Assembly (NCBI GenBank): GCA_914767715.1
Contig: OU612070.1
Span: 26,896,025 to 26,960,024, forward strand
Length of the DNA: 64,000 nucleotides
From: Membranipora membranacea
Lineage: Eukaryota; Bryozoa; Gymnolaemata; Cheilostomatida; Membraniporidae
Direction: 5' to 3'
Shown here: positions 1 to 12,999 of the stretch, in pieces
Numbering within the stretch: the first letter of the stretch is position 1
Layout of the letters: every line of letters begins with the position of its first letter
Translations under genes and position numbers: made by a program
The notes under the pieces: generated by a model
What the model saw: the letters and a program-made list of their open reading frames with translations, nothing else
Told to the model about the DNA's origin: nothing
The model's database searches: none

Positions 1-50
1 AAGTTATGAACTCTTAATATAATTTGGAGTGACCTCAAATTCAAGGATCA

Positions 51-524
51 CCATAGACTCAATGATAAACCTAGACAGGACACCAGCTGAAGTGAAGCAC
101 TTAATTGTTGGTGACGTAAAGACATTGGAAGGTGTAGAAACAATGACGCTATCATTGATTTACTCTCCACTATCAAGGTTTTTTTGTTCATAACTCGATT
201 AACTTTGAACGGATTTAGAGTTTGAAAATTGCTTTACAATCAGCAGAATCTTGTTATCAACTTAATGTTATTTCTTCTTCAAAAAAGGTTTTTCCCCTAA
301 AATTAGTATCAAACTGTTTACAACAAGCTGTTTAATCTATCGTAATTTTCAAACTCAAAATCCAATCAAAATTGATCGAGTTGGATTGTGGACAGTAGAT
401 CAATTATAGCATCATTGCTTCTACACCTTCCAATGTCCTTACGTCGCCCACAATTAAGTGCCTCAGTGCCTCAATGCTAATGCTCCATATAGTGTCCTGT
501 CTAGGTTGATTATTAAGTCTATGG
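51..524. mobile_element. Foldback (MITE-like) element with long terminal inverted repeats
   Basis: The first about 140 bases (from CCATAGACTCAAT) recur as an imperfect reverse complement at the right end (to ATTAAGTCTATGG). Both arms carry CTAGACAGGACAC and a conserved stretch around CATTGGAAGGTGTAGAA. The AT-rich middle shows no coding potential, so this is a non-autonomous palindromic DNA element. Its termini resemble those of the 5.8-kb element at 57854-63695 (CCATAGACTTAAT followed by CTAGACAGGACA), which suggests one family. The flanking bases (GGATCA and GGTAAC) do not form a convincing target duplication, so the exact ends or age are uncertain. Confidence 0.8.
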
Positions 525-1875
525 GGTAACTGATTTGATCGAGTCTAGTGATGACAGAAATCAACAGTTATAGTATTATTTTTGGATTTAGCCAATATGT
601 CTGATTGGCAACCCAGGAAGCTTACACCGTCTTATACAACATCACAGCCAGTGAGAAATTGGTGTTAATGACAACTTATTTTTATCGCCACCCAAAGCAA
701 CATATTCCAATAACTTCTTTCGCCAGCCTAGCGACTTGGCTTTATTGCCTCTTTGTTTCCGCCCTAGCAACTTTGATATGATTTGAAGGATGGATGCAAC
801 ATTACCTGGCCTTAAGATTTCCTTTTTCATCTGTTATCTGCTGTCAAATGTATCGAAAAGCGGGGACATTTAAAGCTCCAGTATTCGCTAGTTTGATTAT
901 GTAGCCCGTCTGTATACGATAGATCTATTTTTTAATATGTTTGGGTTCTTTTATGACCAATCGGGGTATTGTTCCTCACACTTTAGTACAGTTTTGTTTA
1001 TAATGTAAGATCTTTCTAGGGTTTAAGTTTATTTTCATTTGTATCTCATTCTCTTATTTAAAATGAGAAATGGCTAACTCACTACATTCTCAAAAACCTG
1101 ATCGGATTTTTAGTATAATTTTATCACCTTGAAAAATCGGTATTAGATAAATTGACAATATTCATAATTGATATCATGTGATACTATCTAAAGTGTTAAA
1201 TTGAGCATGCTCCTATGTGTGAGATTGACTTGGCCCCGGTCAGTCCAGATTGGGGTTAAGAATAGGCAATAATGGCCGTAGGTGGTCAATAGTTGTTAAC
1301 GACCTACGTCAGAGAACGTCTTCCCCAACATGATTAAGGGCTGGCTGTTGACTTGTGATACCTTAGAAGACATGATATTGAACAATAAGGTGATTATCAG
1401 TAACCCTAATCTCAGTACCCTGATCTCCCACCTTGACTATTTATATGGGGGGCAGGAATAACCGAGTCAGTAGCCATGTCAAGACCCCAACGCGTTACAA
1501 TCCCTGATAAAGCCACTGCCCTGCAAAACTGATTCACAGACACCGAGTTCAATAATTTCCATAACTGACATATTTGTTGTGTACGATTTGAGTAAGAATT
1601 GGTGTTCGGGAGGAGGGGGGTCGCAATAAATAGCAATAGTATTAGTACATTGAGGAGTTATGTGGGTGTAAACCTTTGCCTCCTTCATTAAAATTATCAC
1701 AAATAAAGAATGATCAATGTGACCATTGTCTCATATCTCGTATAAAAGTGTTACATGTCAGTTAGTAGAGAAGTCAGACACATTGATATCACAAAATATT
1801 TCCCTGTTTCCACAAAGACAAAAAACCACTTAGACCATTGGATAAAAGCCAAAGGATACAACAAGTCAAACCTAC
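525..1875. other. Unassigned stretch downstream of the GPCR exons
   Basis: The 3' exons of the minus-strand GPCR (transmembrane helices 5-7) should lie here or to the left of the window, but I could not find them. A small lysine/arginine-rich open frame at 642-830 (-) follows an acceptor-like CAG and could be a loop or tail exon. It has no recognisable motif. The rest is AT-rich with no supported feature. Confidence 0.3.
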
Positions 1876-3108
1876 CGTCCAGGAGAGTGAGCACGCCAGG
1901 AAGTTCCACCTGACTCTCATGATGGTAGCGTGCTGTAGAGACCACCTCACAGCTATCAGGTGGTCGATGGTGATCAGCAGTAATCCATAGAGGTTAGCGT
2001 TAGTACCAACATCCCACAATCTAAAATACATCAACTTAAACTTAGCTATATTTTACATAGCCAGGGTTGCTGCAGCAGGCCACATTTTAATTAGCTCAAT
2101 TATTTGGATTTACCTTACCCTGCCAGCGACCTCACATCACTATGGTAGTCAGGCTCACCCAATGCTGTGGGCAAGAAGCAGAACTCGGCACTGATAATGA
2201 GCCTACTACTACCTGCCTGGCTGTCAACATCAGTACTTATAAGCTTTTTAGAGTGAAGCTGAATTTTTGTGAAAAGATGTTCTATTTTGTCCTAGAATAC
2301 ACATACAGACATTCTCAGCCGTTTGGTATTTGAGCTGTTAAAGCAATGCCCTTGCATGCAAGCAAGCAAGATACCACATTACCTCAATGATGTCTGAATT
2401 GGAATGATTATGCTATGTACCAACCTTCTCCCGACATGCTCAGTGCATTCTATTTGGTATATAGATCTCCGCCCATGAGTCGACGACTCATTAGAGTACA
2501 GTCTGGTTAGAAATGATATGTTGAACTTCCATATAAAACAGACACTTATAATGACAGCCGATACACAGATCAGAATATCACATAGCAGAATATTCTCAAG
2601 TAGAACAATTTTTTTCTTCCATCGTCCTCTGAACCTGAAAAACAGAAACCAGCAATTATAAGCAGAATCGGTAGGTCTGTTTACTTATTGGCATCATGAT
2701 CATACTCGATGTACTACTGGCCGTTCTAGGTGTTTGTGATGAACCAACGTTGTATACATCATGTGACTTTTTAGTAAGCCTTTCCCAGAGCTTTGATTAC
2801 TTTTTTTATGAAATACCATTGATAAATTGCTACCATAGCACTCACCTGACAGCAATGGCTGTAAATACTGGCAACGTCAGCGCCAAACCAACAAGAGCGA
2901 TGCAAAGATAAATGTATCTGAATATTAAGTCCAGTTTGATGCCTTTATCATGTTCTACATAAGTAGAATATGTGGTTGCTGTTACTCCAGGTAGGTTGAA
3001 GAGAGAGCTGTTAGCATTACTTGTTTCTTCTGCATCCTGTCGAGCCTCCATTCTGGTCAGCTGATATCTTGTGTATGATGTCAGGTCAGCACACTTGAGC
3101 CATGTCAA
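1876..3108 (-). CDS. Rhodopsin-like GPCR, N-terminal half (partial)
   Basis: Four exons join in frame on the minus strand: 3108-2846, 2634-2425, 2220-2119 and 2020-1876, each with GT-AG borders (donor GTGAGT after exon 1, GTAGGT after exon 4). Exon 1 gives an extracellular N-terminus with an NSS glycosylation site and helix 1 (IYLCIALVGLALTLPVFTAI). Exon 2 gives a basic loop and helix 2 (ILLCDILICVSAVIISVCFI). Exon 4 gives helix 3 ending in DHLIAVRW, which occupies the place of the DRY motif, followed by the start of helix 4. The first Met could be at 3108 or 18 codons later (MEARQDAEE). The cysteine usually found about 24 residues before DRY is absent. Helices 5-7 were not located, so the gene may continue leftward or be broken. 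No ligand class can be assigned. Confidence 0.6.
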
Positions 3109-5137
3109 GACTAAATGCGTGTTCGTACGCAGACAGAAGACTTTATAGATGAAGGCAGTTAACTTTTACGAAAATTTAATGAGCTGTTAATAAGTGACTG
3201 AAAAAAGGCGAAAATTAGCTTTGACGGTACACGTACTGTTCAAGTATTGATGCTTTCCAAGTCATCAGTCAGCTACTGCATGACTGCGAGAATGTCTCTT
3301 GAATATTAAGTATATCATTAGAAAATGCCCTCTCCGGACCAGTTTAATGTCAAGTCCGGGTAAGTGTGTCAAATCCCTAATATATACCGGACTATGACAT
3401 GTTTCAGTGTGTGGGTGTATATGTTGTCAATGACCGGTCACATATAAGCATTACGATACTTATAAGAAGCTATTAGACATGAAAATCTCACAACGATTCG
3501 AACTTGTAGCATAGAGTTCTTTGAATAACCATGGAGTATACAGAAAATACCACGATACCTCCATAATTAATCATTCTGTCCACACTGTAGCCCGTCAAAG
3601 GTATGATTATTATGATCTTCCAATCAATAATTCAACATTCAATATGCTGTCGACAGGGTGATTGAATTAAAACCTTGTTTATGAATATTATCTAGAATAA
3701 AGGTTAGCTGTAATTCCCAAATTAACAAAAATTGAGTGGAATACAGTTCACTTTTTTATTCCTCAATTTTATAACGGACGCTTTTTAACAAACAGATGAA
3801 AAACAATGAGATTGTTTTTTTACTTCAAATGGATTTATGAGAACTGTGTATATGCAGAAATAAAGATGAATGTTGAGCTTTATTGGAACATAGCAGGAAT
3901 GGCACTTTTAAAATGTAATACAGGCACGGAAAATAAAAAAGCATAGCAAAAATGGTCAAAAATATATCATTACACTATTGAAATCCATATGGAAATGATT
4001 CAATCCAGTGATATACACACAATTGGTAAAGTGAGTATTTAGAAAGTGAATTTTCTTATGCATAATACCTACAATATTCAGCGGATATACCATGAGTATA
4101 GAAAACACCGAGGAGCTAACAGACTTTGCAGCCCACAATATGCAATTTGCTTCAGCAAAAAAAAGTGACCCCCAGTGGCTAGGAACGGTACGAAATGTTC
4201 CTGCCATGTGGTCACCACCAATCTGACTGCTCCACTCAGATGGACATGCCCTCAATTAAAACGACCGAGCCCCATACTATTAATTTTTTTACTTCAAACC
4301 CAAATTGGCACCAGTCATACAACTATAAAAAAGTAAACTGAAAGAGCTACTTTCTTGTCCTTGTAGCTTTGCTAGCTTCTAGGAATTCATGTTATAATGA
4401 TTATTATGAGTTAAAAAAATTAAAGACATGTTGATTATTCTATAGAAAAGTGAGAACATAACGGCACCCATCATTGGAGAAATAGAAACAAGTTTCACTA
4501 GGTGGGTATTTAAAATACATCAAAAAAGTGAAACTGTTAAAATAAATCCTCAAAATTGATTATTTATTGCAGTTTCATAAATTGAATTTTTTTCGTCAAA
4601 TCTTCATAATGGTTAAACTTTCAACCATAATATGGTCCTCTGAATTAGTCATCCTGCTCATTGTAAATCATTATCATAAGATTGTTCATTGTAATTGCCC
4701 CTTGACTTCAATCGATGATTCCAAAAAGATGCCATTTGAGTTTTTCATTTCTTCTTCACGCATGGATCTCAGGTTTTCAATGGTTTCGTTCTGATAATTA
4801 GGGTCCTAGTCTGGGATAAAATAAATTTTGTAAATATTTGAGCCAGAATCGGCTTTTAATTCTCAAAAGCACGAATCTATACTCCACATTGTGACCAGAA
4901 GATATGATTGTGAAGGTTGCTTGCCACTAGCCAACTACCTGTTGAGAAGATGCATAGATATTTTTAACAACAGGTGTTGAGGAGTTGCCCTGATCCATGC
5001 TGGTAACATGATCTAACGACTAGGGAGTTTTTAGCTATTTGTAAACTGATTAAATTTTCTGCTTGAACAGATAGCTCATCGCTAACATGTTTTAAAATGG
5101 TATATGACAGACATTAGATAAGATTATATTCTGAGCT
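3109..5137. other. Intergenic stretch, nothing supported
   Basis: This is AT-rich spacer between two minus-strand genes. A 99-codon open frame at 3956-4255 (-) shows no domain, and its composition looks like chance. The GPCR promoter would lie in the first part (3109 onward), but I see no definable element. Confidence 0.4.
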
Positions 5138-8100
5138 TCATATAGGCTCGTGGGTGTGCCACGTCATCTTCATTTCTACTTGTCTCTCTCTTGCAAGATT
5201 TCTGTAATACTGCTCTACTAGCTTTGGGGCGCAATACCTCACATTTCTAGCCGTCGGGCAGGACAGATGGCTGCAGTAAGCAATGTGTAAATCTTCCAGA
5301 CTACTCATATATATGATCTCTTCATCTAGTGACGTTAACTGGTGATTAAATCGTAGCTGGAGTTCTTTTAGAGAAGATAGTCTGTATATGCATTGTGGAA
5401 GAGAACCTTTTAGCTCATTGCTGCCTAGATTAAGCCTCTCCAATGACTTCAGCTCCCCTAAACTAAACAGATATATGTGAGTGGTTGGAGTTAGAATGAT
5501 CAGACAAATCAAATTGTATCAAAGTAAACTTGAATAACAAGCATTGAACCTCTGGCACTATGTGCGGTTTGTAACTAGGCCAATATGACTGTCATCTTGT
5601 GGCATACAAAAATGATTTCCACTAACACAAACTGCTACATTGACTCCTGAAAGAGACCAATCCTGTATATCAAGAGGACATTGTCCGGTATGATAATATA
5701 TAAATATATACATATATAAAAATAAACATAAACAAAACGCACCTGGAAGGGAGCGTCTGTAACTTATTACCGCTCAAGTCCAAATCTTGTAGGCTTCTAT
5801 GCGCTGATATACTGAAACAAAACGTGTTGTAGAAACATAACTGCATAGAAATACATAGAAAATCTCAAGCATTGCTGTCCATATGGACAAAAAAAAATGG
5901 CCTTAATAAATAAACAATCAGATCTTCATATTATGGATATGAAGGTAATGAGTGTTGAATGTGTTCACTGAGAGCCCCTCCCAGAAATCCCCTAGATCAT
6001 ATTGGATCCAATCGCCTTCTAAAATCCAAATAGAGGCAATTGGATAAAACTAAGTCTGGTCTCCAATAAATATACATACCTATCAGGTACACTGGTGAGT
6101 TTGTTGCGCGACAGATTCAGCTCCGTCAAATTCTTCAGATTTCTCAGGACACTGAAAGAGAAGAGATATGAACCTGAGGTACTTACACCAGGGCTGTATT
6201 GATAGCAATGCGATGTAGGTGCTCTTGAAAAATACCTGTTTTTGCTGCTTCGTTGTAATGAATCAATTTATTTAACAATACACAATGCCCAGTTTGCCTC
6301 TCTTTTACTTCTATTGGGCACAGTTTTGAGCATGTTCTATGCTTACCTATCACTGATTTCAGCTATCTGGTTTCCCTCTAGGTTGAGTGATACCAAACTT
6401 TCCATATTCTCGATACTAAAGGTGCATAACATGTAATTATTATCATAATAATAATCATATGTAATACAAGGATTGAATAGATTAAATTTCAGTAAGGACA
6501 GAGCTCAAACTGTGAATCTCATTATACAGTGAATCAGAATATAACTCTCTCTGATGGCATGCTCTTCAAATGACACCATTAGTGCAACTTTGCTACTTAT
6601 TGCTAAAACACAACAAATCCATTCACAGCATGTAATATTTATCATGTTTCAAAGTAAAAGAAAAAAATAAAGCCAGGCCTATATCTGTACTTACCACTGA
6701 GGCACTACAGTAAACAGGTTTCTCCCAGCTTCAAGAGATCTCAGATTAATGAGGTTACAAAAACTGAAAGATAAAATCCAATATGTAATTTATAACTCTG
6801 CTTACCATACGGTGCTTCTCAGGGAAATGTGTGCCAATCTACTTCTTTTATACATCAAGGAAAGCAAAAAGAGCCTTCAATCTCAACATTGTAACCCAAT
6901 AGGCATATTATTTGCAAAAAAGTGTTTTCAAAATCAAGGAGTGAAATAACTGACTGAGTGATGATGTCATTATTGGTAACATGTAGCCTGGAAAAATGCC
7001 AACTTCAGTAATATACTTCATTGTTTCATAAGCATTTTCACCAAGGAGTTAACTCCTTGTTTTCACTATCAGTTTGTGCAAATTATTTGCCCATTAGTGA
7101 GAAAAGCCTCGATTAGTCATATCTGACCCAGTGGGTTTGTGGTCACGAGCGACCAGTATTACACGTGTTATTGAGGTGACTTTGAATGAATCTGAACATG
7201 TTTTACCGGTGAGTTTAGATAAATTTTTTCATGTTTTGTGTAGCCTGTCTATTTAAAAATTTAAATCAGTTTTATGAGGAATCATGTTTAACTGGTTGTG
7301 ATCCTGGCGTAAAACTAGGTTGTGACGACCTGTTTTGAATCATGTATAGCGCCAATGAACTAAGTGCATCCAAAATATCTCTCTAAAGCACAAGTTATCA
7401 AAACATGAATCATTGATAAATTTCTGAAGCCCAACCGTCTGTAGAGGAAGTCCCTCAGCCACAGGGAGTAATCAAAATTGGGTGAAATAAAAATTTAGAA
7501 TCAGAACTGTTGTGATTTCTTAATCTCATCCAATTCCATATCTGGAATAGCATCATCAGCTTTCTTTTGCTAAACAATGGGCTGACAAAAAAACCGGTCC
7601 CTATTAGAGTTCTAGAAAAGCCCAAATCATCAACGTTGAAGGTTTTTTTATTACTGTTAGCAGTTTTGTAAGCAGGTCAATTTCCTGGGCTTTATTATCA
7701 TGCTAGTAGGGACAGCCAATCAAATCAATGCCAGATGAGGCTCTTTGCAGGTTGTTCTCACTGTATGATGTTATGAGACTTATTTCCATTCCATGAGAAG
7801 AATTTAATTCAGTGCTAAATGGAAATTTTCTGTCAATACTTATTGTGTATGTTAAAGATCATTGGGTCGCCCATGGTTTGTATCTTTTTGAAAGTCTCAC
7901 TTATAGTACTGTGATTGGCGATATTTCTTGTTTGCTGTGGGATATGTTATAGAAATGATCTAGTAATAATTTGATTTTAAAACATGTCAGCCAAGTAGTT
8001 TTGCTTCATCTTTGATGCTAGTAACAGATAAAGATAATATTATCTTATAAAATCACTAAGAGAATTAGAGCCTCAACCACATTAAATTCTTGACATCCAC

Positions 8101-11100
8101 CTACCTTTGTGGTAGATCATCCAGATTGTTCATGTCAAACTCCATAACCTCTAGAGTGGTCACATCACCGATTCTGCAATACAAAAAAGTCTATGATCTT
8201 TATAATCTGTCAAGCTATTACAATATTTATACACATAGGTGAATCATGTTATTAGCTCGCTGATACGGAACAATTCAGAGACCGGATAATATCAGGTGAT
8301 ATAGAGGTGTAGGTATTAGGTATTAGGTTTATTCTACATCCTCTATAACAATTATGGGACAAAACTGGATGCTTCGAGAGCTGTTTGGCATTTAAAAATT
8401 ATTGTAAATAGATAAAACTGTTGTTCCGAAACATCATAAAGTAATTGAACAAACCACGTTGCCTTTTCACTGTGCAGCATCTGGCAGGTCTGAAAAAGTA
8501 CTTCGAGCGAGAGGATAATCTATCGTGGTTAAAAATGATTCGGTCATACAGAGGATGGTGTACATTATCCAAAATCTTACTAATATGGCCTTCAGAGATA
8601 TCAAATAAAAACTTATTTAGCTTTGGTAAATCGAGAGCTATTAGGGCCTCATCATAATTGAACTTGGGTAATATAACATTGATGCATGATTTCTGCATAT
8701 TTTCTAGTCTCTGTTTGTTAGTATCAGATAAAAAACAGTAACAAGTTGGGGCGCCATAGGTAATCACAGATCTGACATTACTGGTATAAATAATTTTCAA
8801 TCCCTCAACATTTGTATTATTGCCTATTGTATTGAGTTTCTTCATCAAAAATAGTCGAGATCTACATTTTCTTATAATTTCATCAGTGTGGGCATTAAAA
8901 TTCAGGTTCTTATCAATCTGTATGCCAAAAAATTCGTAGCATCACAAGGTGCTAAAACAGAATCATCAAAAGGAAAACAGACATGTTCGACCCGGTTGGT
9001 TAGTGTGGCATTCATAATCACCGTCTTAGAGGCATTAAGTATCATGTTGTTAGAGGCTGACCAGTCCTTAGTAGCGTTTAGAGCTGGTAGTATAGCAGAT
9101 GAGTCTTGGTGGTATGTGACTGGTATATAGAAATTTGTATCATCTGCATACTTGACGTGATAGTAACCTTCTACTGAGAGATCATTGCAATATATTAACC
9201 ATAAATAGTGGACCCAGTTTAGTCCCTTGTGGAGTTCCTACTTCTGAGTCAATATAGCTTGATGTTACAGCCCCATACTTGACACATTGCTTTCGATCTT
9301 GAAAAAAGTTAGCCACTAGCTTTGTCAGGTTCTCATTAAATCCGAGCTGTCTCATTTTATCTATCAATATTGGTGGCTGTAGCCGATCGAAGGCCTTAGA
9401 GAAGTCGACACCAGCCACCACGAACTTAGTCTTTGCTTTATCTAGTTCGAGAGTGAAGTCATCTAGTAGTTGGATAAGGGCATCAATAGTACCAAGTTTG
9501 CATTGGTAAGCAAACTGGGAGCTATCCACTATTTCTGCCAGCTTACCCTTCAGCTTAGTAATAATAACATCCTCTGCGACCTTCCCAAGGTGGAATAGAA
9601 GGGAGATAGGGCGAAAGTGTTGAGGGAACTCATTTATTGACAGCATGGTATTTAGTATATCCAGCAGAGGTAAGCATATGTCCTCGTGGCCTTCACTGGA
9701 CACCCAGGTGGGGAAATCCTCCATTGATGTGGCTTTTGATGTATCTAAGTGTTTTGACAAGGTCTTCACCTCGCCCAGGCTTAGTGGTACTAACTCAGTA
9801 CTGTTCATGTTAGCTGGTTCTACACTCGTGTCAGCTAGTACCCCACTTACACTCGTGTCAGCTAGTACCCAACTTACACTCGCGTAGTAGTTGTTAGTGT
9901 TCATACAGTAAGTTTCAGGATTCATAGGCTGCTTATCTATGATAATTGTAGAAGAGGGGAGGCTGTTTTTATTAGGATTAGTGATGGTATTCAGCGTGTC
10001 TTACCACTCTTTAGTGTTTTGTTCGACATGAAGTCTGTTCTTGATAAAAGCCCCTTTAGCAGATCTTACACGTTTTTTGACATCTGCTCTCAGTTTTTTC
10101 CAGATTTTCACACTCTTGTTTCTATAAGCCCGGTCACGGACGGTGATGAGATTCTCTAGCCGAGTGGTAATCCAGCCAGGCCGATCTCTCCTGATCTTTC
10201 TGGTTTTATAAGGGCAGTGCTGATCTAATATGTCATTAATTATCTGATGCAGTGTTGTGGCTTTTTCGTGTACTGATGTTACAGTGAAAACGCTTTACCA
10301 GTTCTAAATGGCAATGTCATGCAGTACCCGGTTTTTCCGCTCTTTAGTTTACAATAAGCTTTGTAGTGCGTATGTACTTGGGTGGTTTACGAGCTTGTTT
10401 TGTATTTACAAGCATGCAGCAATGATCATTAGCTTGGATAGGGGCAAGCTGAGTTGCAGGCTGGTACTCCGAGATGTTGGATAATACAAGATCGAGCTGA
10501 GCATTGTCACAAGTGTTGAAATTTACCAAGCTAATTATGTCTAGCAGAAAAAGAACAGACTTTACAGGCAGATGGTTAAAGTCCCCAGTAATTATGTATT
10601 GAGCCAGAGGGTAGATCTGTAGTCCAAAAATCTTACGTGGTCAAAAATAAAATGGATCTACAACATTACATACTTTGATCTGATTATCAACCCATACCAT
10701 AAAAGCTTCGAACCTATTTGCCTGCATTTCAGGTTGCTCTCATTCTTCAGGGGAGCCAAAGGCTTGCAGGGGAGCAACTCATAATGCAAGCAAACTGGAT
10801 CACACTTGATCAGGTTTCGAGGTCTTGAGGGTATTCTACTTTAAGCATTTTCTCAATAGCCCCAAGACATTTTGAGATTTGGCATTTGAAATAAGGCTAG
10901 GGCATCCTGATATCTACTGCATGTATAAGAAACTCGCACATAGTTAATGATAAAATTTCAAATCAAATTCAAAAAGTTTACTTATAAGCCTGTACTTGAT
11001 GCTCCCATTTCCCCAGATTTATCAGATACTACTGTTATACTCTACTCACAGGTGAGCCTTTGCAGCTTCATGTTTGGGAAGGTTTCTGGCACTGAGATGA

Positions 11101-11196
11101 GTCAAATTAGGGACTACTCTAGCCAGGTTTGGTAGGATGAAGTCACTCGTACACAGATGGGTTACCGTAAACTTGGCTAATTCTTCCTCCAGTTGC
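5138..11196 (-). CDS. Leucine-rich-repeat protein with one repeat per exon (5' end not found)
   Basis: Seven exons read in one frame: 11196-11050, 8173-8105, 6763-6695, 6415-6347, 6151-6080, 5811-5743 and 5462-5138 (stop at 5138-5140). The five middle exons are 69 or 72 bases and every intron is phase 2, so each exon encodes one 23-24-residue LRR (for example SLQDLDLSGNKLQTLPS, NLTELNLSRNKLTSVPD and SLVSLNLEGNQIAEISD). The last exon holds two to three more repeats (SLERLNLGSNELKGSLPQ) and a short basic tail without a membrane segment, which suggests an intracellular or scaffold-type LRR protein. The upstream exon has a repeat-like PNLTHLSARNLPK. No start codon or signal peptide was identified, so further 5' exons are expected. 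The intron at 8174-11049 was enlarged by a LINE. The family beyond LRR is unknown. Confidence 0.75.
8305..10680 (-). mobile_element. Non-LTR retrotransposon (CR1/Jockey-like), degraded copy A
   Basis: The minus strand carries remnants of an ORF2. They include an endonuclease fragment with GDFNHLP and a following NDH (about 10680-10344), and a reverse transcriptase (about 9925-9182) with VDFSKAFDRLQP and GTPQGTKLGPLF. A frameshift near 9190 precedes the catalytic YADD (about 9155). The C-terminal region runs to a stop at 8399. The 3' end (about 8335-8305) reads AATAAACCTAATACCTAATACC, a short tandem tail as found in several LINE clades. The 5' part is missing. The element lies in an intron of the LRR gene in the same orientation. 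It is inactive because of frameshifts and truncation. Confidence 0.85.
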
Positions 11197-11753
11197 CTGT
11201 ATGATGTGTAGCATGTATTTTTATGAATCCACCATTGTATTTTATAAACAGGGGGCATCTCTGTGTGCCGATACCAGGCCCAGTACTCTGTAACATGAAC
11301 AAAGTTTGGGCACCATAAATCTTTATCTGTGTGGAGTGGAGGAGGGGACAGAATGGTCTGAGATTAATAGTTTGTTTTAGGAGGGTTTTTTTACGCAGAC
11401 AATGTTATTGTTACAACTGAATGTTTCATAAACGCTAGGTAGTGGAGATGAAATACTAAATCATATCTGTGGCAAAAATCCAGTGAACCCTGGATTTTTA
11501 CCTAGACATGACTAAGAGTGTGAGACTATCCACTCACCTTTTGACACAAATAGTCCCATTTCAGCAGTTGTTGACAAACTGGTGGTTCATTCGAGGGTCT
11601 CCGTAGAAGACACAACTGTGACTGCTAGAAATGTAACTACACCAAATTTTATATTATCAAATATAACACAGCTCTGTTTTTATCAGTGTTTCAGCGAGTG
11701 CCTAGAAAGGATAGAAACATTGTGTTTAAGGTTAATATTGACAAAATATACCA
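11197..11753. other. Unassigned spacer or 5' intron of the LRR gene
   Basis: No motif-bearing open frame is present. A good donor-like sequence on the minus strand (AAAAGGTGAGTGG near 11535) could end a 5' exon of the LRR gene. The preceding frame that fits the required phase 2 contains a stop, so I do not call it. Confidence 0.3.
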
Positions 11754-11970
11754 GCTGCCGTGGTGCAATGGGTAAGGCATGGGTCTTTCAATCGAGAGGT
11801 CCCGTGTTCAATTTCCGGAGGGTCACGGTGGTGTCAGGAAGAGAATCCGCACTCAAATGCTCCTGTGCCTCCTCAAGATCCAGTCCGTAGACCTGTACTG
11901 ATACCTGAAACAGAAAACATCAAGGTTTATCCGCACGGTATCACAGGGTAATGAGACTATAAATGGACGT
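11754..11970 (+). mobile_element. tRNA-derived SINE
   Basis: The first about 75 bases look like a tRNA. An A-box-like TGGTGCAATGGGTA is followed about 40 bases later by a B-box-like GTGTTCAATTTCC, with a GCTGCCG acceptor-stem-like start. A non-tRNA body of about 140 bases follows, with no intact 3' acceptor stem and no CCA. A polymerase III promoter at the head of a longer unit is the hallmark of tRNA-derived SINEs. The right boundary is approximate because no second copy is present here for comparison. Confidence 0.65.
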
Positions 11971-12999
11971 GAGTATGACCAAATATACCAAACTTTCCCT
12001 CCAGTGAGTAAAATGTTCTTGAGTTCACTGAGTAACCAATCAAAGAACAGCTTATTTAAGTGACCACACTGGATAGACACATTCACCTACTCAAGATCCA
12101 TAGATTCTCACCGTCATTACAAAATGATGTACAGTTATGTTATGTTGTACTATGTTTGGTCTGTCTTCTGATCTGCCTCTGGTTACTTCTTAACCCTGTT
12201 ACTCCTTGATCTAACATGTCATCCCTATATACAGTGGGCAGCTGCTGTTTTAGAGTCTCATTGGACCAACCTAGTACTAAGAGTGTAGACCAACTAATCA
12301 TGACCAACCAAGTTTTTGGTATATCAATGGTTGATCAGAGATGTAAGACTAATTGTGGCCAGTATAAAAATAATATCACTCAGCTGGTTATGGCAAACCT
12401 TGAGTAGACTCAGGCTAAGCTCCTCCCAGGAAATGTAGAGAAATGTTTTAACAACATTCACTAGAATTATCCGCTATCCAATGGTAAAACAGATTACATT
12501 ATCAAGGCCAATGGTGAGCATTGTAGCATTCGCAACATGTCAGCCTCCACCAGAGAGTTTATCAAAAGTTGATCAAAGTTTGAAATGAACTAATTTACAA
12601 TCTCCATTCAATTTCTATTAACCTATATATGACTAAATCAACTATCAGTTCATACTTGACTGCAAGAAGTAAACTGGTAAATTGAGTAATCAATCAATCA
12701 GGCCTAAACATCCTGTGTAAATATTTTGAACAATTCAATCAATAAAACAGATGATTGTTGTGAATTCAATGGTGAATTCAATTCAATGCGAAATTAATCT
12801 TATCTAAGTTATACCGATAAGACATAATCTATCTTTCTATGTGTTGTTTGATTATGTGTTCATATTCTTCGACTTGCAGTCAAAGTAGGCTATCATTTAT
12901 TGGTTTTTAACACTATAGACTACACAGTACATCCCTTGATCAATTATTTATACACAGGATGTTAAACGCAGATATTGGTTATATTTGAGGAACTTACTT
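11971..12999. other. Unassigned AT-rich spacer
   Basis: No exon with paired splice signals and no repeat recognised elsewhere in the window was found. It may be intergenic between the LRR and ELAV-like genes or part of the 5' region of either. Confidence 0.3.

Noticed and set aside
11754-11828. A functional tRNA gene
   Set aside because: A and B boxes are present but there is no complementary 3' acceptor stem, and the unit continues into about 140 bases of unrelated sequence, as in a tRNA-derived SINE.
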